A model generated the notes under the pieces. That model ran no database searches, was not told the DNA's origin, and was given only the letters and a program-made list of their open reading frames with translations. Position numbers and translations under genes: made by a program. Positions 12,067-24,314 of a stretch of 64,000 nt of DNA are shown piece after piece; position 1 is the first letter of the stretch; each line of letters opens with the position of its first letter. Source of the DNA: Phlegmacium glaucopus (taxonomy: Eukaryota > Basidiomycota > Agaricomycetes > Agaricales > Cortinariaceae); the NCBI GenBank assembly GCA_015039465.1, contig MU130382.1, forward strand, positions 478,386 through 542,385. The letters run 5' to 3'.

Positions 12067-12853
12067 AAAAGGTCGTCCTATATGTCCAACCGCATCCATC
12101 CTCGACATTATGGAGAATGCCAGCAGCGCCATTTCAACACTTGTGTAATGGAGTCGAATGACACTTGGCTCGTAACTCCCCGGCGGCTCAGAGGTCATCG
12201 AAAACTTCAAGACTGCGTTCTCCTGGGAAAAGTTATAGCTCCCTACCAAACCGCTGCGCAAGCAGATAGCAGACATCCACACATAACTCCTTATCTATTA
12301 CCAACTCCCAGTGAAAGCCCACCAAATAGCTGCTTATGAAACACGACTGGGGTGGTCACCTCGTTGTTATCACCACAATTCATTCAAATGAATATATTGA
12401 AGATATCGAAGCACTAGCTTCACAACGTGCCTTCAGAATACAAGTACAAATGTGCACAGCATATGGGACAGCAAAGCGTAGAAGGATGGAGCGATAGCAA
12501 GGGTTCATAAAGGTCGCGCATACCATGAACCCCAGCCCGAACAATATGGTGTAGAACCTATGATCAGTCTGAGTCGTGAACGAGGGTTGGACAAATATGT
12601 GGCCAATTTACTAGAGGATATCGTTGTTGATCTGTTAGTAGAAAAGAAGAATAGAAATAAAAATTACCTTTGAATTTGAATAGACCGCCTGGTGACAGCG
12701 ACGGAAATGCGGTAGTGGGACCCAATGATTCCAGATAGACAGTACCTAAACTTGAATGAAGAAGAGGACAACACGAGCTGGACGCTTAAGTCTTTCTCGC
12801 GCTTGACCCACAGCATATCTACAAGATCTAGTGTATCCTACTGCCTTTGGACT
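12067..12853. other. Intergenic with first copy of a 365-bp direct repeat
   Basis: 12152-12516 is about 80% identical by eye to 15272-15636, same orientation. It includes an open stretch with the residues HDWGGHLVVITTIH, but the frame is broken in the second copy. Another open stretch at 12518-12670 (SLSRERGLDKYVANLLED) could be the tail of a decayed gene. I cannot assign either. Confidence 0.5.
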
Positions 12854-14138
12854 CTATGGGATCCTATCTACCATCTGGATATCGTCACTTAGTCGAACGC
12901 CAATATCATCATCTCCATTTACGATACCGATATCATCATCTCCATTTACAATACCGACATCTCCTTCCGTTTCCGGTATTGATTTTGAATCCAAATTGGT
13001 AGCAGCAAAGCGCAAACTCCCGATGGTAGATTTTATCGTGGATTCCTTGTCGTGGAAAGACAATCCCATTGAGACCCGCACAATGATGATTGTAGGTGTT
13101 ATACCCTAGAGTTATCATTAAAAATAAGAAGTAGCAAATTGACTGATTGTTGTAAATCACATTGAGCATTTGGTGAATATAAACGATCAGACCGAAAGCG
13201 TCCAGGGTAGCTTCCGTCGTTGGAAGAACGTCAAGCAAGAGCCGAGCCAATTGGATTGAAAACAATACCATGCCAGATTCAATTAACACGAATATGACAG
13301 TCCGAATTTTGCTTTCGCCAGCAGTGGCGCCAAAATTTTGGTCGTCCGAGGTGGATTTGACTCGACGGTACACATTGAAGATCTTGAAGATGATTAAGCC
13401 CGTCACCAGAGCATTCACGGTCATGGACATGGCGGTGCTTGCCACACCCAACCAAAAACCCCAGTTGGGAAGTGCTACAGCTTGGTCTGATGAAATGTAC
13501 TCTGAGCTGTTACCCGCTAGCCACATAGCTAGAGGCAGTAAATTGGAATTAACTAGTCAAAATAGGATAGGTTGACTGACCTAAGAATGTGACTGCTAAG
13601 ATTGAAGGAATGATCACGACACGGATATTGCAACCCCACACAATCCAGCAACGGTAGATCTTTAAGATTTGCATGAATGAAATAAATGATAGTGATAGTA
13701 GCTTATACATACTAGGATAGATTGAGCTAAGAAATCACAGCAACCAGTTACTGTGCCTTGAACAAGACCAAAGTGGAGATTTGCTGTTGGATTCTGCAAA
13801 ACGGAAAGCGTTAAAAAAGATGGTTATTGTTACGGATGGAATTGTTACTAACTTGATACATGGAACTTGTTATATCAATCACAATGGTGACAACAGATAG
13901 AACATAAAGAGCACACAGAGCATAGAAAACAATATTTGTCGTCTTGTCGGTGCCTGTTTTTGTTGCCCAATGGTTTTGTAAATACATGCAGAATATGCCA
14001 GAATAGAGTCCTGGGACAGATTAATATTTTGTACCTCGTTAGCAGGGGGGGTTTGAAAATTGTAGAAAAAATCTTACCATAGAGAAACCCTTCGAGACAT
14101 AGTCCAATGAAGTAAAAGTTTCCGATAGTCAGCTTCAT
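12854..14138 (-). CDS. Seven-helix fungal integral membrane protein, 332 aa
   Basis: Minus-strand exons in order: 14138-14078, 14010-13853, 13793-13713, 13659-13581, 13528-13161, 13105-12854. The protein has seven hydrophobic spans with the plan of a family that is expanded in agaricomycetes: a first span with GLCLEGFLYG, then SGIFCMYL, a span with ALYVLSVVTIVIDI, IYRCWIVWG, and near the end ITPTIIIVRVSMG before a cytosolic tail. Members are usually annotated as hypothetical membrane proteins and no ligand or substrate is known. The tail contains two copies of a nine-residue repeat (GDDDIGIVN-like) from a 27-bp tandem duplication at 12903-12956. It sits between two direct repeats, which suggests insertion into the SPC19/Argonaute interval. 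Confidence 0.8.
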
Positions 14139-15656
14139 GACTTCGTGTCTGTTTTAATGAACTATTGAATCTTGCTTAATATAAGAGTCTAGCGAGTGAG
14201 ATAAGACCCGAGGTTCGCAAGCCTGAGGGGGCCCAGCCGGTCGTTCCATGACCCAAGGTAGAGGTTAGAGGGATGGGGACCGGGTACAGCCCAAAGGGCT
14301 AAAAACAAATTACATTTTTACATGAAATGGCTCTTTTTAACCCAGATCCCAGTGTCATTGCGACTTCCGAAATGTTTGCTTTGACTTTGAGCTTGAAGCT
14401 ATCATTATCCAAAGAAATGAAGAAGGATTTGTTTCAAATTTTTACCTGCTCTTTGCGACTTATGACAAATAACCCACCTTTCCGTCCGAAATAGTTACGT
14501 GGGGGTGGAGTCGAGAACGATCTGATCAATTCCAACGCGGAGGAGGCAGAGAAGCCTATGTCTTTCATTAGTTTCGGAGCAAGGTGGTACAAACAAAGCC
14601 GAATATGGATATTTGTTGAGCCATTTAAGGCGATTTTGATGTTTGGTCTGCACCTTCGGTGCCGAAGGGTGACACCACCGTTCATCATGAAATTAAACAT
14701 GCGACCTCAATCTAGCTTGTTGTCCTTTTTACAAACTACTGCTTTCCACCCATCTTGGCCGGCTACATCCTACCTCAACCAACACTCTTTTCTTGTTCTC
14801 AGATCCCACCCATCCAGCTATAATGTACGTTATTTTGGTACAGATCGCGCTCGTCGTGACGAAATGAGCATGTCAAACTCGTGGCCACATATGCCCCTCA
14901 AACCCACACCCCACTTTTCACCCTACAACCCCTTCCAGAGCATAGAGGCTCACACATGCCGCCAGGGCTCCAACTCTGCACCGGGGTCATCCTCCTCCTA
15001 TCAGACCACCGTCCAAGTGAAATAGCAGCGCCAATCTTTGAATTATTATTGTCTTTCAATCATCAATAGCGATTTTGATGGTGAATAAAAGTAATGGAAA
15101 GTATTTCGTTGGGATGATACCTTAATCGAACGCGCTATCTTTGCTCCTTCTCCTTCTTGATCATTAAGCCTTTGCCGCATACATCACGATATTATTCTTC
15201 CAGTGCCACATATGTAACTCACATTGACAAGAAGCGAAGCCTGCAATAGATTCCCTCTAACTTTATCCTTTAGTCGAATGACGCTTGGCTTGTATCTCCC
15301 TGTCTCAGAGGTCATCGAAAACTTTAAGATTGCTTGCGTTCTCCTGGAAAAAAGTTATAACTCTCGCGCACGCAGTTAGCAGAAGCCACACATATCTCCT
15401 TATCTATTACCAACCCCAGAGAAAGCCCACCAAAGAGCTGCCTTATGAAACATGACTGGGGGGTCTCCTCGTTTTTATCACCACATTTTTCATTAAAGTC
15501 ATAAACGAATACATTGAAGTTACCGAGGTACTAACTTCACAACGAGCTTTCAGATACAAGTACATATGTGCACAGCATATTGGACAGCAAAAACGCAGAG
15601 AGAGTTGATAGCAAGGGGTCATGTCATAAAAGGTCGTGAAAAGTTCATTCGGGTGT
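14139..15656. other. Intergenic with second copy of the 365-bp direct repeat
   Basis: 14139-14400 is the promoter side of the membrane protein gene. A stretch at 14558-15070 is open in places but has no splice logic or recognisable protein. 15272-15636 is the second direct-repeat copy and abuts the Argonaute stop codon. Confidence 0.5.
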
Positions 15657-18600
15657 TTACTGTTGAATAGATATATAAGTTGTACAATGCACGGTTTTCG
15701 ACCAAAAGAACTTACCATGAAATACATGACATTGGCCTGTTTGGCATTGAGAGGCATGTACGCTTTCTTGTATGCTTCCAGTTGTTGGTCCGCCTGACCG
15801 GTGGTCTGTGTCATCGATTCCGACATGTCCAAGCTACCGCCAGGTGCATAGTGATTCTTTGCGCGAGAGCATACGATGTCAGCGTCTGTTGAAAAAAAAA
15901 AAAAGAATCATATAAGTGACTTGTAGTGATACCACATCAAAGTACACTGACAATACACAGGTGCAGGAATCGAAACGGATCGCGTTGCCCTAGCGTAAAC
16001 ATGAGTGAGGGCGAACGAGAGGTTGTGCAGAGCGTCGGCCCTAAGGTAGAGAATAGGTTGTCAAACGAAGAAACGGGGGGGGCTGGATGAATATCAAACT
16101 CACGAAAATTTGTTTTCCTAGAAAACATGGAACGGCCATTAGAGCAACAATATTATTGATTATGAAACTGCTTACATCGTAAATGACCTAGCACAAGCCA
16201 AACAGGAATCAAGTAAGTCAAAGATAATATCCAATTTAAACATGCTCGTACCGAATAATGCGCAGGCCTGCTAGTACCAAGCAATCCACCATGTGTTAAT
16301 TGGTAGTAATCGTTCTCGACGGGATGTCCAAGACCTCTATCTATCGTCGTACCCGCTGGAGCATTGCCGGTTTTGTCGGCATCTTGCTGTTGAGGGAACA
16401 TACTATTATGAACGACAGTAAGTCATCGTTATGGATATCCCAATAACCAAAGAACACATACCGAATATGATGTCGTTTACCCACAATAATCAAAGTAATC
16501 TTCGGTTGGATCTTGTTGGCCAGGCACGCATCTGTAGTAAATCATGTTATAAAGTTTTTCGCAATATTTGTTTAAAGTGAAAGCATACTCTTAATTCTTG
16601 GCAACTCTTTTAGAAAGAAAAAAAAGAATCTATTTAGCCATCGTCAATTCTGGGTGGGTTGATATTAAATCTCACCTTGGTCGAGAACCTGCGAAAACTG
16701 TCCTTCCGAAACACCATCTTAGAATACGATCAGTAACCACACTTGACGAAGAACCCGATAAAAGTTACCGCGATAGAAAATCAACCGGGTCGGCGGAGCT
16801 TTACGTTTCTCAACGATGCTCTGGTATTTCTGGACCTTGCCCAAGGCCTCCTACAATATCAAACCCGTCAATTAAAGACGATCAATTCAATCTCAAGGGA
16901 AAATCGAACCGTGCACATCTCCTCAAGGTCATCGATAAGTTCTTGACGGCCTGTTTGGACACGACTGATCGCAATGTATTTGGCAGTCGTCGAATCAATA
17001 CTAGACACGAGCGTCGTGAAAGAGGGACGACCTTCGGCACCAGGAGCTGGGTGTATAACATCGGCACCTATCATTCCTCCTATTGAGCTAGGAACAATTT
17101 CAACGAAAATCACTTGCTTACCCATGACTACGGTAGGCTGGGCTGGATCATGAAGAGGCGAGTCGTGTAAGACTGAATTGATTCCATCCAACTTCACGTT
17201 AACCCTGTACTTTGTAAGTACAAGTGAGTTAAATATCATTGAAACAAAGAACGCACTTTAGCATAACATTAGCCCAATATTGCATTTTCGCCCTAGAACA
17301 TTTGCCCGATTTCAGGCATTGAGTAGCAACACCCATCTATACCCGATATAAGAGTCAAGAAGAAAAAAAGAGGGATTTTACCAACCGTTATATCTCCGAA
17401 ACTAAGTGGTGATAGGATGAGAGGAAACACAAACCGAAGGCAAAGATGTCGCTTACTGTTTAACAGCCGTATAAATGTCATTACCGCCTTCAGGAAGAAC
17501 TACAACGATCAGATTCGGCGGACTTTTCTTCTGGTCAACACAGGCCTTCCCAGCTTTCCTGAGTTGCTGAAGGGGGGCGCAGAAGCAATGTCATGTCAAG
17601 GTCTCGAAAAACTTTCATGAAAAAACATACATCAGTAATGTTCCCTTGACCGTTCTCCCAAAAGATCAACGGTTGGTTATCGGCAACGGACATTCCTGCA
17701 TTGCATCAAAAATCAAATTTTACTGCAGAAATGGGATATAATGAATATACGTGCCTACGCTCCTGGCACCTTCCATGAATCCCTGGGCCATTTCGCGGGC
17801 GGTATCTGGCCGGAAGCGACCTTGACTCTCGTATACCACAATGGCCCAGACTTTGATAGCTGCAGGCCTGAAAAGCTTCTTGTCCCGCCTATATCGTCGT
17901 CGTTAGCACATTTTTATTAGCCTTCAGCAATTAGAGTACTGACATGTTCCATTGGCCGTTGCCAGGTCTCTGTCAAACGAAGGTCATCATCAGCAGGAAC
18001 CCAGTACTTGATGACAAAAAGACCTACGATGGTATTCTCCGCGCTTCCTACCCCATAACGTAGCATTGGTGGTGGAAGCACTCGTGCCGGTACCGAAATT
18101 GGGGCTTGGCCAATGTCCATGCCAAAGGCTCGGATGTATTCGCTTTGGCCGTATTGAAGGACCTGAAAGTATCATAATGAGGAACATACAATAGTAATAG
18201 TAATTTAACCAACGTTTAGGCCATTCTGAATAGCTTTGAGGCGCTGAGCTGGCTCCATTTTGGAAAATTCCACGACATCGGTGGTCTTGTCCGCAGGGAT
18301 CTGCTTTCTCATGATCTGCCCCGGCATAACCTCGCATAACTCTACAGGGATCAGTGCCCCAGTCGCAGTCTAACGAGAAAATAGATATAAGATAAGACTG
18401 AGACAATAGATCGAAAGAAAAATATACCTCGATACAGATATTGTCGGGGAATCTGAGGGTTCTATTAGCATGTAGCCTGAAATAGTCTGCTACCGAGATA
18501 GGCTTCTCGTTATCGCGCATGGTGAACATCGCGCTGCTAGCACCAACGTTGCTTAGCCTCTTGATGACAACCGCACGGTCCCGACCCGTATGTTTCGTTA

Positions 18601-19835
18601 CGACTCGCATGTTGCTGACAAACTTCTGCAAGCGAATCCTCTCTCGCTCACCAAAACCGCGCTTGGGGGCGAACGCGCTCGGATCGTTCTTCTTGAAGAA
18701 CTCCATGAAGAGCTCGATTAACGGTCCCGACTTGTACATTATCCCAGTAGCGATGTCGATGTTGACGTACATCCGACCCTCGGAAGGGCGGATTGACTGG
18801 AAGTATCCCCTCCAAAGCTCCATACCTCCGCCAATATTCCTCTTGCCCTCAGGCGTGAAGAACGAGCGAGTATTAAATGGATACTTCTGGTTGGGTCCCA
18901 TTCGAATGACCACATTCAAAGCCTTGAAAGTTACAAAAGGTTAATGAGAGATCATCGTTTAAAAGAACCAAGAAAACTCACCATGATCGCCGTAAGGACA
19001 GCATTGTCCTGAGATTGCTGGCCAGCTATGAAACGGTGCAATAACCTGAAGAAATGGTTGGTCAATCGGTCATGGATCGGAATGAGGTCCTCACTCGGTA
19101 TTGATTTCCGCTACCTTTGTCAACTTGATTTTATAGATTTTGGGTGGACGGGCCCCAGGAGCGGGCGGGTCTGTGCGAGGGATTGAGACACCGAACTGGA
19201 TGAATAAAAGGTGAGGGAATATGGTTAACATATATATGAATCAAAACACGTACCTCCTTGCTATATGTAGGACCAAGTGGAAGTTCATACATAGTGAAGA
19301 CATTTTTACGACCGTCGTAAGATGCTGGCGAAGAAAAGATAGACGCGGCAACATCATTTTGCAACGACTTAAATAACTCCATATTGAGACGAGCAGGGAG
19401 TTTTTCTGGAGTGATCGCTAAAAGAAATTATTTAAGAGGAATGAACTTGAAGGTCCTTATCGTAGATCAACCCACCAACTGTTGGGTTAATCTGTTCAGA
19501 ATGATAGGTGGCATCGAGGAAGTCTTACACACTGACCGTCATAATGATAGATGTAACCTTCAGGTATAGTGATTGGGAAGGCATTGACGGTCAAGTTGAT
19601 GGGTTTGCCACCGGAACCAAAACCATTACGTTTTACACCAACAGTTTGAATGTGAGAAGCTTAAATTGTACGATTTCAACTACGACAATAATTACAGGCG
19701 TACACATCACTCACCAGCAATGCCTGGAGCGGCAACGGAGCCGCCTCGACCCGCTCCTCCGCCGCGGCCACGCCCACCTCCTCCTCCTCGAGGGGGTGGA
19801 TTTGTGCCGCGAATGGGAGCGATTCGTGGAGGCAT
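15657..19835 (-). CDS. AGO: Argonaute, RNA-silencing slicer, 885 aa
   Basis: Twenty-six minus-strand exons from the ATG at 19835 to a final exon that is only the stop codon (15659-15657). Exons (low-high): 19715-19835, 19537-19659, 19254-19417, 19095-19195, 18982-19045, 18428-18922, 18214-18369, 18052-18162, 17944-17969, 17755-17888, 17631-17695, 17457-17566, 17386-17401, 17257-17336, 17122-17204, 16910-17067, 16769-16850, 16676-16717, 16589-16606, 16462-16531, 16252-16402, 16176-16187, 16104-16117, 15952-16040, 15716-15885, 15657-15659. An RG-rich N-terminus is followed by N, linker, PAZ, MID and PIWI domains. The slicer tetrad looks complete: D619 (GADVIHP), E659 (GRQELIDDL), D697 (YRDGVSEGQ) and D831 (VYYAD). 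The C-terminus is the canonical MYFM. One intron (17755 boundary) appears GC-AG. It is the effector of small-RNA silencing, relevant to the transposons and repeats in this window. Confidence 0.93.
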
Positions 19836-20056
19836 AGTTGACGATTAGCAAAGCGTGGATTTTAGAGAGAAAAAAGTTGTCAAGGTGAGAGTGCTGGTTC
19901 AAAAGACGATGGAGGAGTACAAAGTCTTTTATACAAGTTTAACCCGGAAACATCCGAATTTCAAAGTTGAACCACCACAGAACACGTGTTGTCACAAAGA
20001 AGTCGCGCCTCATGGTAGATAAGAAAGATACGCGATTTGTGGGCAATAAAGCGCGT

Positions 20057-22557
20057 TTAATGTGACCGAATCTCTCCAATGATCATGGCCTCAATAAATT
20101 CCCCGACCTCCATCCTTTTCTTCCCCTCAGCTTTCCCTAACGGAGGAAGAACCACTAGGCCATTGGCCTCACATAAACTTGCAGCACGACTTGAACGCTG
20201 GCCACCTGTACTAGATGCCTTCAGAACCATCTCGGTCCTATTAGGCTTCTCGGCCGTTGCTTCTTGGGGGGTGCTGCGTATAATAACACGATGGAATTCC
20301 GTACGAGGGTCCAAAGGCATCGAATTCTGGATCTGAAAGCAATCCGATTTTGGATAAGATAATATAATTGTCGGCGAAACCCACATACCTGAACAATGAC
20401 TCTGGGTAGCTCACACATCTTCTCAGGCCATCCTCCCATTATTCTCAATGCAGGAATGACAAAAACATAAAAAGTTACTAATGCCGAGGCTGGGTTGCCA
20501 GGGAGTGCAAAAACCGGCTTCGAAACAACAACACCATCTTGTTCATGGACTGGAATACTAGCGAAAGTAGTCGGCTTGCCCGGCTTGACACTGACCCTGC
20601 CGAAATGTACAACACCCTCCAGATGTCGCTCGATAAGGGGCTTGAGTAAATCCGTAGGTCCCATCGACGTTCCTCCTGTGGTAAGAAGCAGATCCGCACT
20701 TTGTAAACCTTTTTGAAGTGCTGCAACATGCACTGGGATTCTATATTACACAGATATGATTAAGCCAGCGCAACATGAGAGAGGTAGATGCAACACACGA
20801 ATCTGGGACAATCCCTAAATCAACAACTTCATATCCCCAACCCTCCAATGCCGCTTGAAGAGACGGTCTATTCGTATCAAAAATCCCGCCCCAGCCACCA
20901 TTCAAGTCGGAACTAGAACTACCAACATCAGAATGTAGGTCGACGATCTCATTCCCAGTACTCAAGATTGCGATAACTGGTTTCTTATACACTTTGACCT
21001 GGTAACATTATCAGAAGTTCCGTAAAATTTCGAAGAGATATACCTCTTTTCTTCCAACAAATGCTAATGTACCCACTTCACCCCCGCCTCTCGATATTCT
21101 GTCGCCATGACACATCACCAGCTCCCCTTTTCTCACATCAGAGCCAGGTGAACGCACATTGTCCCCTGGAGGCACCTGAGCGAGAGTCTCGACTTGTTTC
21201 TCCTCTCCAAGTTGCAATGGCGTTGAACTATGCTCGACAGTCGACACCAAACGCGTATCCTCGACCATGATGATTGCATCTGCACCAACAGGTAATGGCG
21301 CGCCAGTGTTGATGCGGAAAATTGAGCCTTCAGGTATACAAGTAGATAAAGGATGCGTTTCAGATGTTAAAACATTGTATACTCCTGGCGGATCGCTCGC
21401 TATAACACAATAAATCAGTTTCAATTCAAAAAAATAGTGAAATGAAATGATACTTGCACCGTAGGGCGTATCCATCGACACTTGTAGTAGCTGACAAAGG
21501 CACGTCTTGTGGGGCATACACATCTTCAGCTAAGATATGCCCTCCTAATTTGTGGTTGACCTAGACGTCAGATCATCAATAGACCATCGGAAGCCCAAAA
21601 TCAAGATTGCCTACCGGTAACACTTGTATTGGCAGTCGTCGTATATTATCTCGGATCAAGCCAAGAGCCTTTTCGAGAGATATCTGCGGATAGGGTGATT
21701 GTCGATGACGAGCTGAGGCTAAAAATGATACCATGAGGTTCATTGTCAATGGCATAGGAATTCAAACATACCAGGAGCAGAGGGGTCATGCGAAAGAGCA
21801 GCAGCAGACCTTGGTTGTGGAGCACGATGACCTCCATGGTGGTGATCGTGGTGGTGATGATCGTGGTGGCTGGTTTCATGACTTTCTGGCTTTGCACCTG
21901 CCTCTAAGACGCTCGTGCTTTCAGCAGCCAAGTTGGCATGGACGCGTTGACCTGAGCCTCCTTTGATCAATTCGACCGCATGCTGCAAGACACCTCCCTG
22001 GAATAAAGCTAACAGTATTTCCTTGACAGCCTTGACACTCCCTGGCAGAGTAGTGATGAGACTATTCCTAATCGTGCCTGCGATAGGCCGCGATAAAGCA
22101 GCCAGAGGTGTGTGTTGAAGCGATGAGGATAGCATAAGATGAACCAAGCCAGATGCATGCCGTTCGATGAGGGGCAAAATGGCCTAAAATTTTCGATATA
22201 ACTTTGAAGCCCCAAATTCTTTTGGTAGGGGGTTGAAAACTAACCTCAGGCGTAACATCTCGCTGACCAAATCCCGTTCCTCCTGTAGTTATGATCCAGT
22301 CTACAGAGTCAGATTCGGACCACTCCCTAATCACCTCCCGTATTTTGTCAATATCATCTGGGACGATACGATAGTGGTTTTGCTGGACGTTACAAGCCTT
22401 GTGTAAGATGATTTCCCTGATTGTTGGTCCTGATTTGTCGGCATTGGGATCAAGACTTGCCGTGTCGCTTACTGTTCGAGATCAGATAAGAGGTTGGATT
22501 GGACATAAAAACCAATTATGAAATGTCACCAGTGAGAACAGCAACCCGGATGACCAT
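20057..22557 (-). CDS. cnxE: Gephyrin/CnxE-type molybdenum cofactor biosynthesis protein, 685 aa
   Basis: Nine minus-strand exons (low-high): 22530-22557, 22245-22471, 21772-22183, 21615-21718, 21454-21560, 21044-21395, 20799-20998, 20389-20740, 20057-20332. Residues 1 to about 165 are a MogA/G domain (VAVLTVSDTA, TTGGTGFGQRDVTPE, LPGSVKAV), which adenylylates molybdopterin. Residues from about 224 are a MoeA/E domain (SVDGYA, LSTGNEI, TTGGTSMG, LPGNPASALVTF), which inserts molybdate. The linker holds a very His-rich segment at about 187-205 (SHHDHHHHDHHHGGH). Fungi need this cofactor for nitrate reductase and other molybdoenzymes. The junction near 21395-21454 is the least certain; I chose it to keep the LR-x-x-DPPG spacing. 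It is transcribed in the same direction as Argonaute with 221 bp between. Confidence 0.92.
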
Positions 22558-23051
22558 GGATGTAGGTTTTCAATAATGTTACTTAAGTAACTTAAGTTAC
22601 ATCTATAACTAAGTAACGGGAAGCATCGCGTGTTGTGGTTGTGCACGAACATCGATCTATGACTGCATGTGTATCGAAAACTAGATCTATTTGATACAGC
22701 AGGGGTGTTAAAATCTATACCCTAGATAGTAGTCAAGGTGACTCAGTCATTGATATAACGATTGAGTTTTCTATGTAACATGTTTGGTATTTATACGAAA
22801 AGGTACAATGGTGCCACTGGTGTGGCCACACCTTATTCAAGCGCTATTGTGCCGCTGATCACACCCTTATTCAAGCGTACCGCTTTGTCCGCGGTGCCAA
22901 TAAGGAGCTTAATGGGGCAATACCTCAATACCAACACAGTCTTTCGAAGCTACTTGATTAGAAAATAATGGACTAAGGATACATACAGAATGCACATATA
23001 ACTACATTTATATAATAAAAAAAGTTGGCCTATAGATGGACTAGACACGAA
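22558..23051. other. Intergenic with overlapping palindromes
   Basis: Next to the cnxE start, 22577-22599 holds two overlapping 14-bp perfect palindromes (GTTACTTAAGTAAC and GTAACTTAAGTTAC). A further palindrome GGTGTGGCCACACC lies near 22818. No gene is supported. Confidence 0.5.
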
Positions 23052-24281
23052 TTAGTCAAAGGACCACCCACTGAAGTCTCCCGTTAAAAGTCCTGGAACC
23101 CCAGGAGCAAAGCCCGGATTTTGGAAGCAGTTGAAGGGTTGTTTAACGCTATCAGCAAAGTTCTGGTCCGAAGAAAACAACGGGGTATATTCTGGATAAG
23201 CCATATTGAAAATTTGGTTGGCGTCATGATTGAGTTGGAATTCGTCATGACCAATTCCGAAAGGATTCTGATTGCCAACTTGCTGATTGTCATACCCCGC
23301 GAAAGATTGGGTAAGCAGAGCCGCGTCAGGCTCCATGACCTGATCTGATGGCAGCTCGGCTGCAATCTGACTAGTACTTGCGCCTCCAGTCTCGATAATA
23401 TCTGGGAAGTCTAGCTGGTCGGCTGTATAGTCGGCAGCAGCATAGTACCCTCCACTGCAGGCATCTGCAGACTGGTTAGTTTCCTGAGAGACCAAAGAAT
23501 GACTTGTCTGACCTGATATATCAGGCATGACATATTGCGCTGTATTGGCCGCATGAACCTGATCATACCACCCAAAGTTATTCGTGTACACAGGTGGAGA
23601 GGTTTGGTTCGTCGTCGTAGCATAGTACCCTCCGGTGAGGGTATCTGCAGACTGGTTCATCGCGCTGCTATACTGGTTATAGTCCGGGATGGCAACAGCA
23701 AAAATTTCAGTTCCGGACCCTCCAACTTGAGTATTAGAGGGTTCTTGATCCTCAGCCTGCTCGGAGCTACTCTTCGCAGGACCACGTTGTCCACTTTTTT
23801 TTTTGGTGCCAGATAAGGCGGAAGGGTGATCATTCTGGGGATGGGGGTATGTATCGGGGGTGTGAGTCATCGCAAAGACTGCACCTCTAGGGTACTTTTT
23901 AGAAGGCCCTGAGACGGGTGTACGGGGAACTGGGGTAATAATAGGGATTCCAGGGGGAGGACCATTGCGACCCCGTTTTGCCGATTCTTCGCCCACATGG
24001 ACAAAGGTATTACCGCTAGACGCTGGTTCGGGAGTCGCGCTTCTCTTCCTCTTCCGCGATGAAGCAGACGTTTCAGCAACCGTTGGGTTTGAACTCTGCC
24101 CAACAGCTTCTGAGCCAACCGCAGTTTGTTGGGCCGTAGTTAAATTATCAGATGATGTGGCTGAGCTGGGACCGCTCTGATAACCAGAATTTGATTGCGA
24201 GCTAGAGCCACCCTGAGCGTCTTGCGGTAGAGTAGTATGCCCTGTACATGCAGCGATATTATCTCGGCCCGGATTTTCCAT
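23052..24281 (-). CDS. 409-aa Ser/Gln/Asn-rich protein, unrecognised
   Basis: A single intronless minus-strand frame starting at an ATG in the context GGCACAATGG. Composition is low-complexity: Ser/Gly/Asn/Gln-rich at the N-terminus, a basic patch SSRKRKRSATPEP near residue 80 that could be a nuclear localisation signal, and an acidic aromatic C-terminal region. The block NQSAD-x-x-x-GGYYA occurs twice, once near residue 210 and once near 270. No domain is recognised. The long open frame, absence of introns and the basic patch are compatible with a transcription-related protein, but that is inference. Confidence 0.55.
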   Translation of the reverse strand: MENPGRDNIAACTGHTTLPQDAQGGSSSQSNSGYQSGPSSATSSDNLTTAQQTAVGSEAVGQSSNPTVAETSASSRKRKRSATPEPASSGNTFVHVGEESAKRGRNGPPPGIPIITPVPRTPVSGPSKKYPRGAVFAMTHTPDTYPHPQNDHPSALSGTKKKSGQRGPAKSSSEQAEDQEPSNTQVGGSGTEIFAVAIPDYNQYSSAMNQSADTLTGGYYATTTNQTSPPVYTNNFGWYDQVHAANTAQYVMPDISGQTSHSLVSQETNQSADACSGGYYAAADYTADQLDFPDIIETGGASTSQIAAELPSDQVMEPDAALLTQSFAGYDNQQVGNQNPFGIGHDEFQLNHDANQIFNMAYPEYTPLFSSDQNFADSVKQPFNCFQNPGFAPGVPGLLTGDFSGWSFD

Positions 24282-24314
24282 TGTGCCTTGCCATCTTGTG
24301 AGGAAGTGAGGTCC

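Noticed and set aside
14558..15025. 155-codon plus-strand frame
   Set aside because: No recognisable protein, splice logic or conservation; lies in the promoter-side spacer of the membrane gene.
16598..17086. 162-codon plus-strand frame
   Set aside because: Antisense to PIWI-domain exons of Argonaute, which have strong homology on the minus strand.
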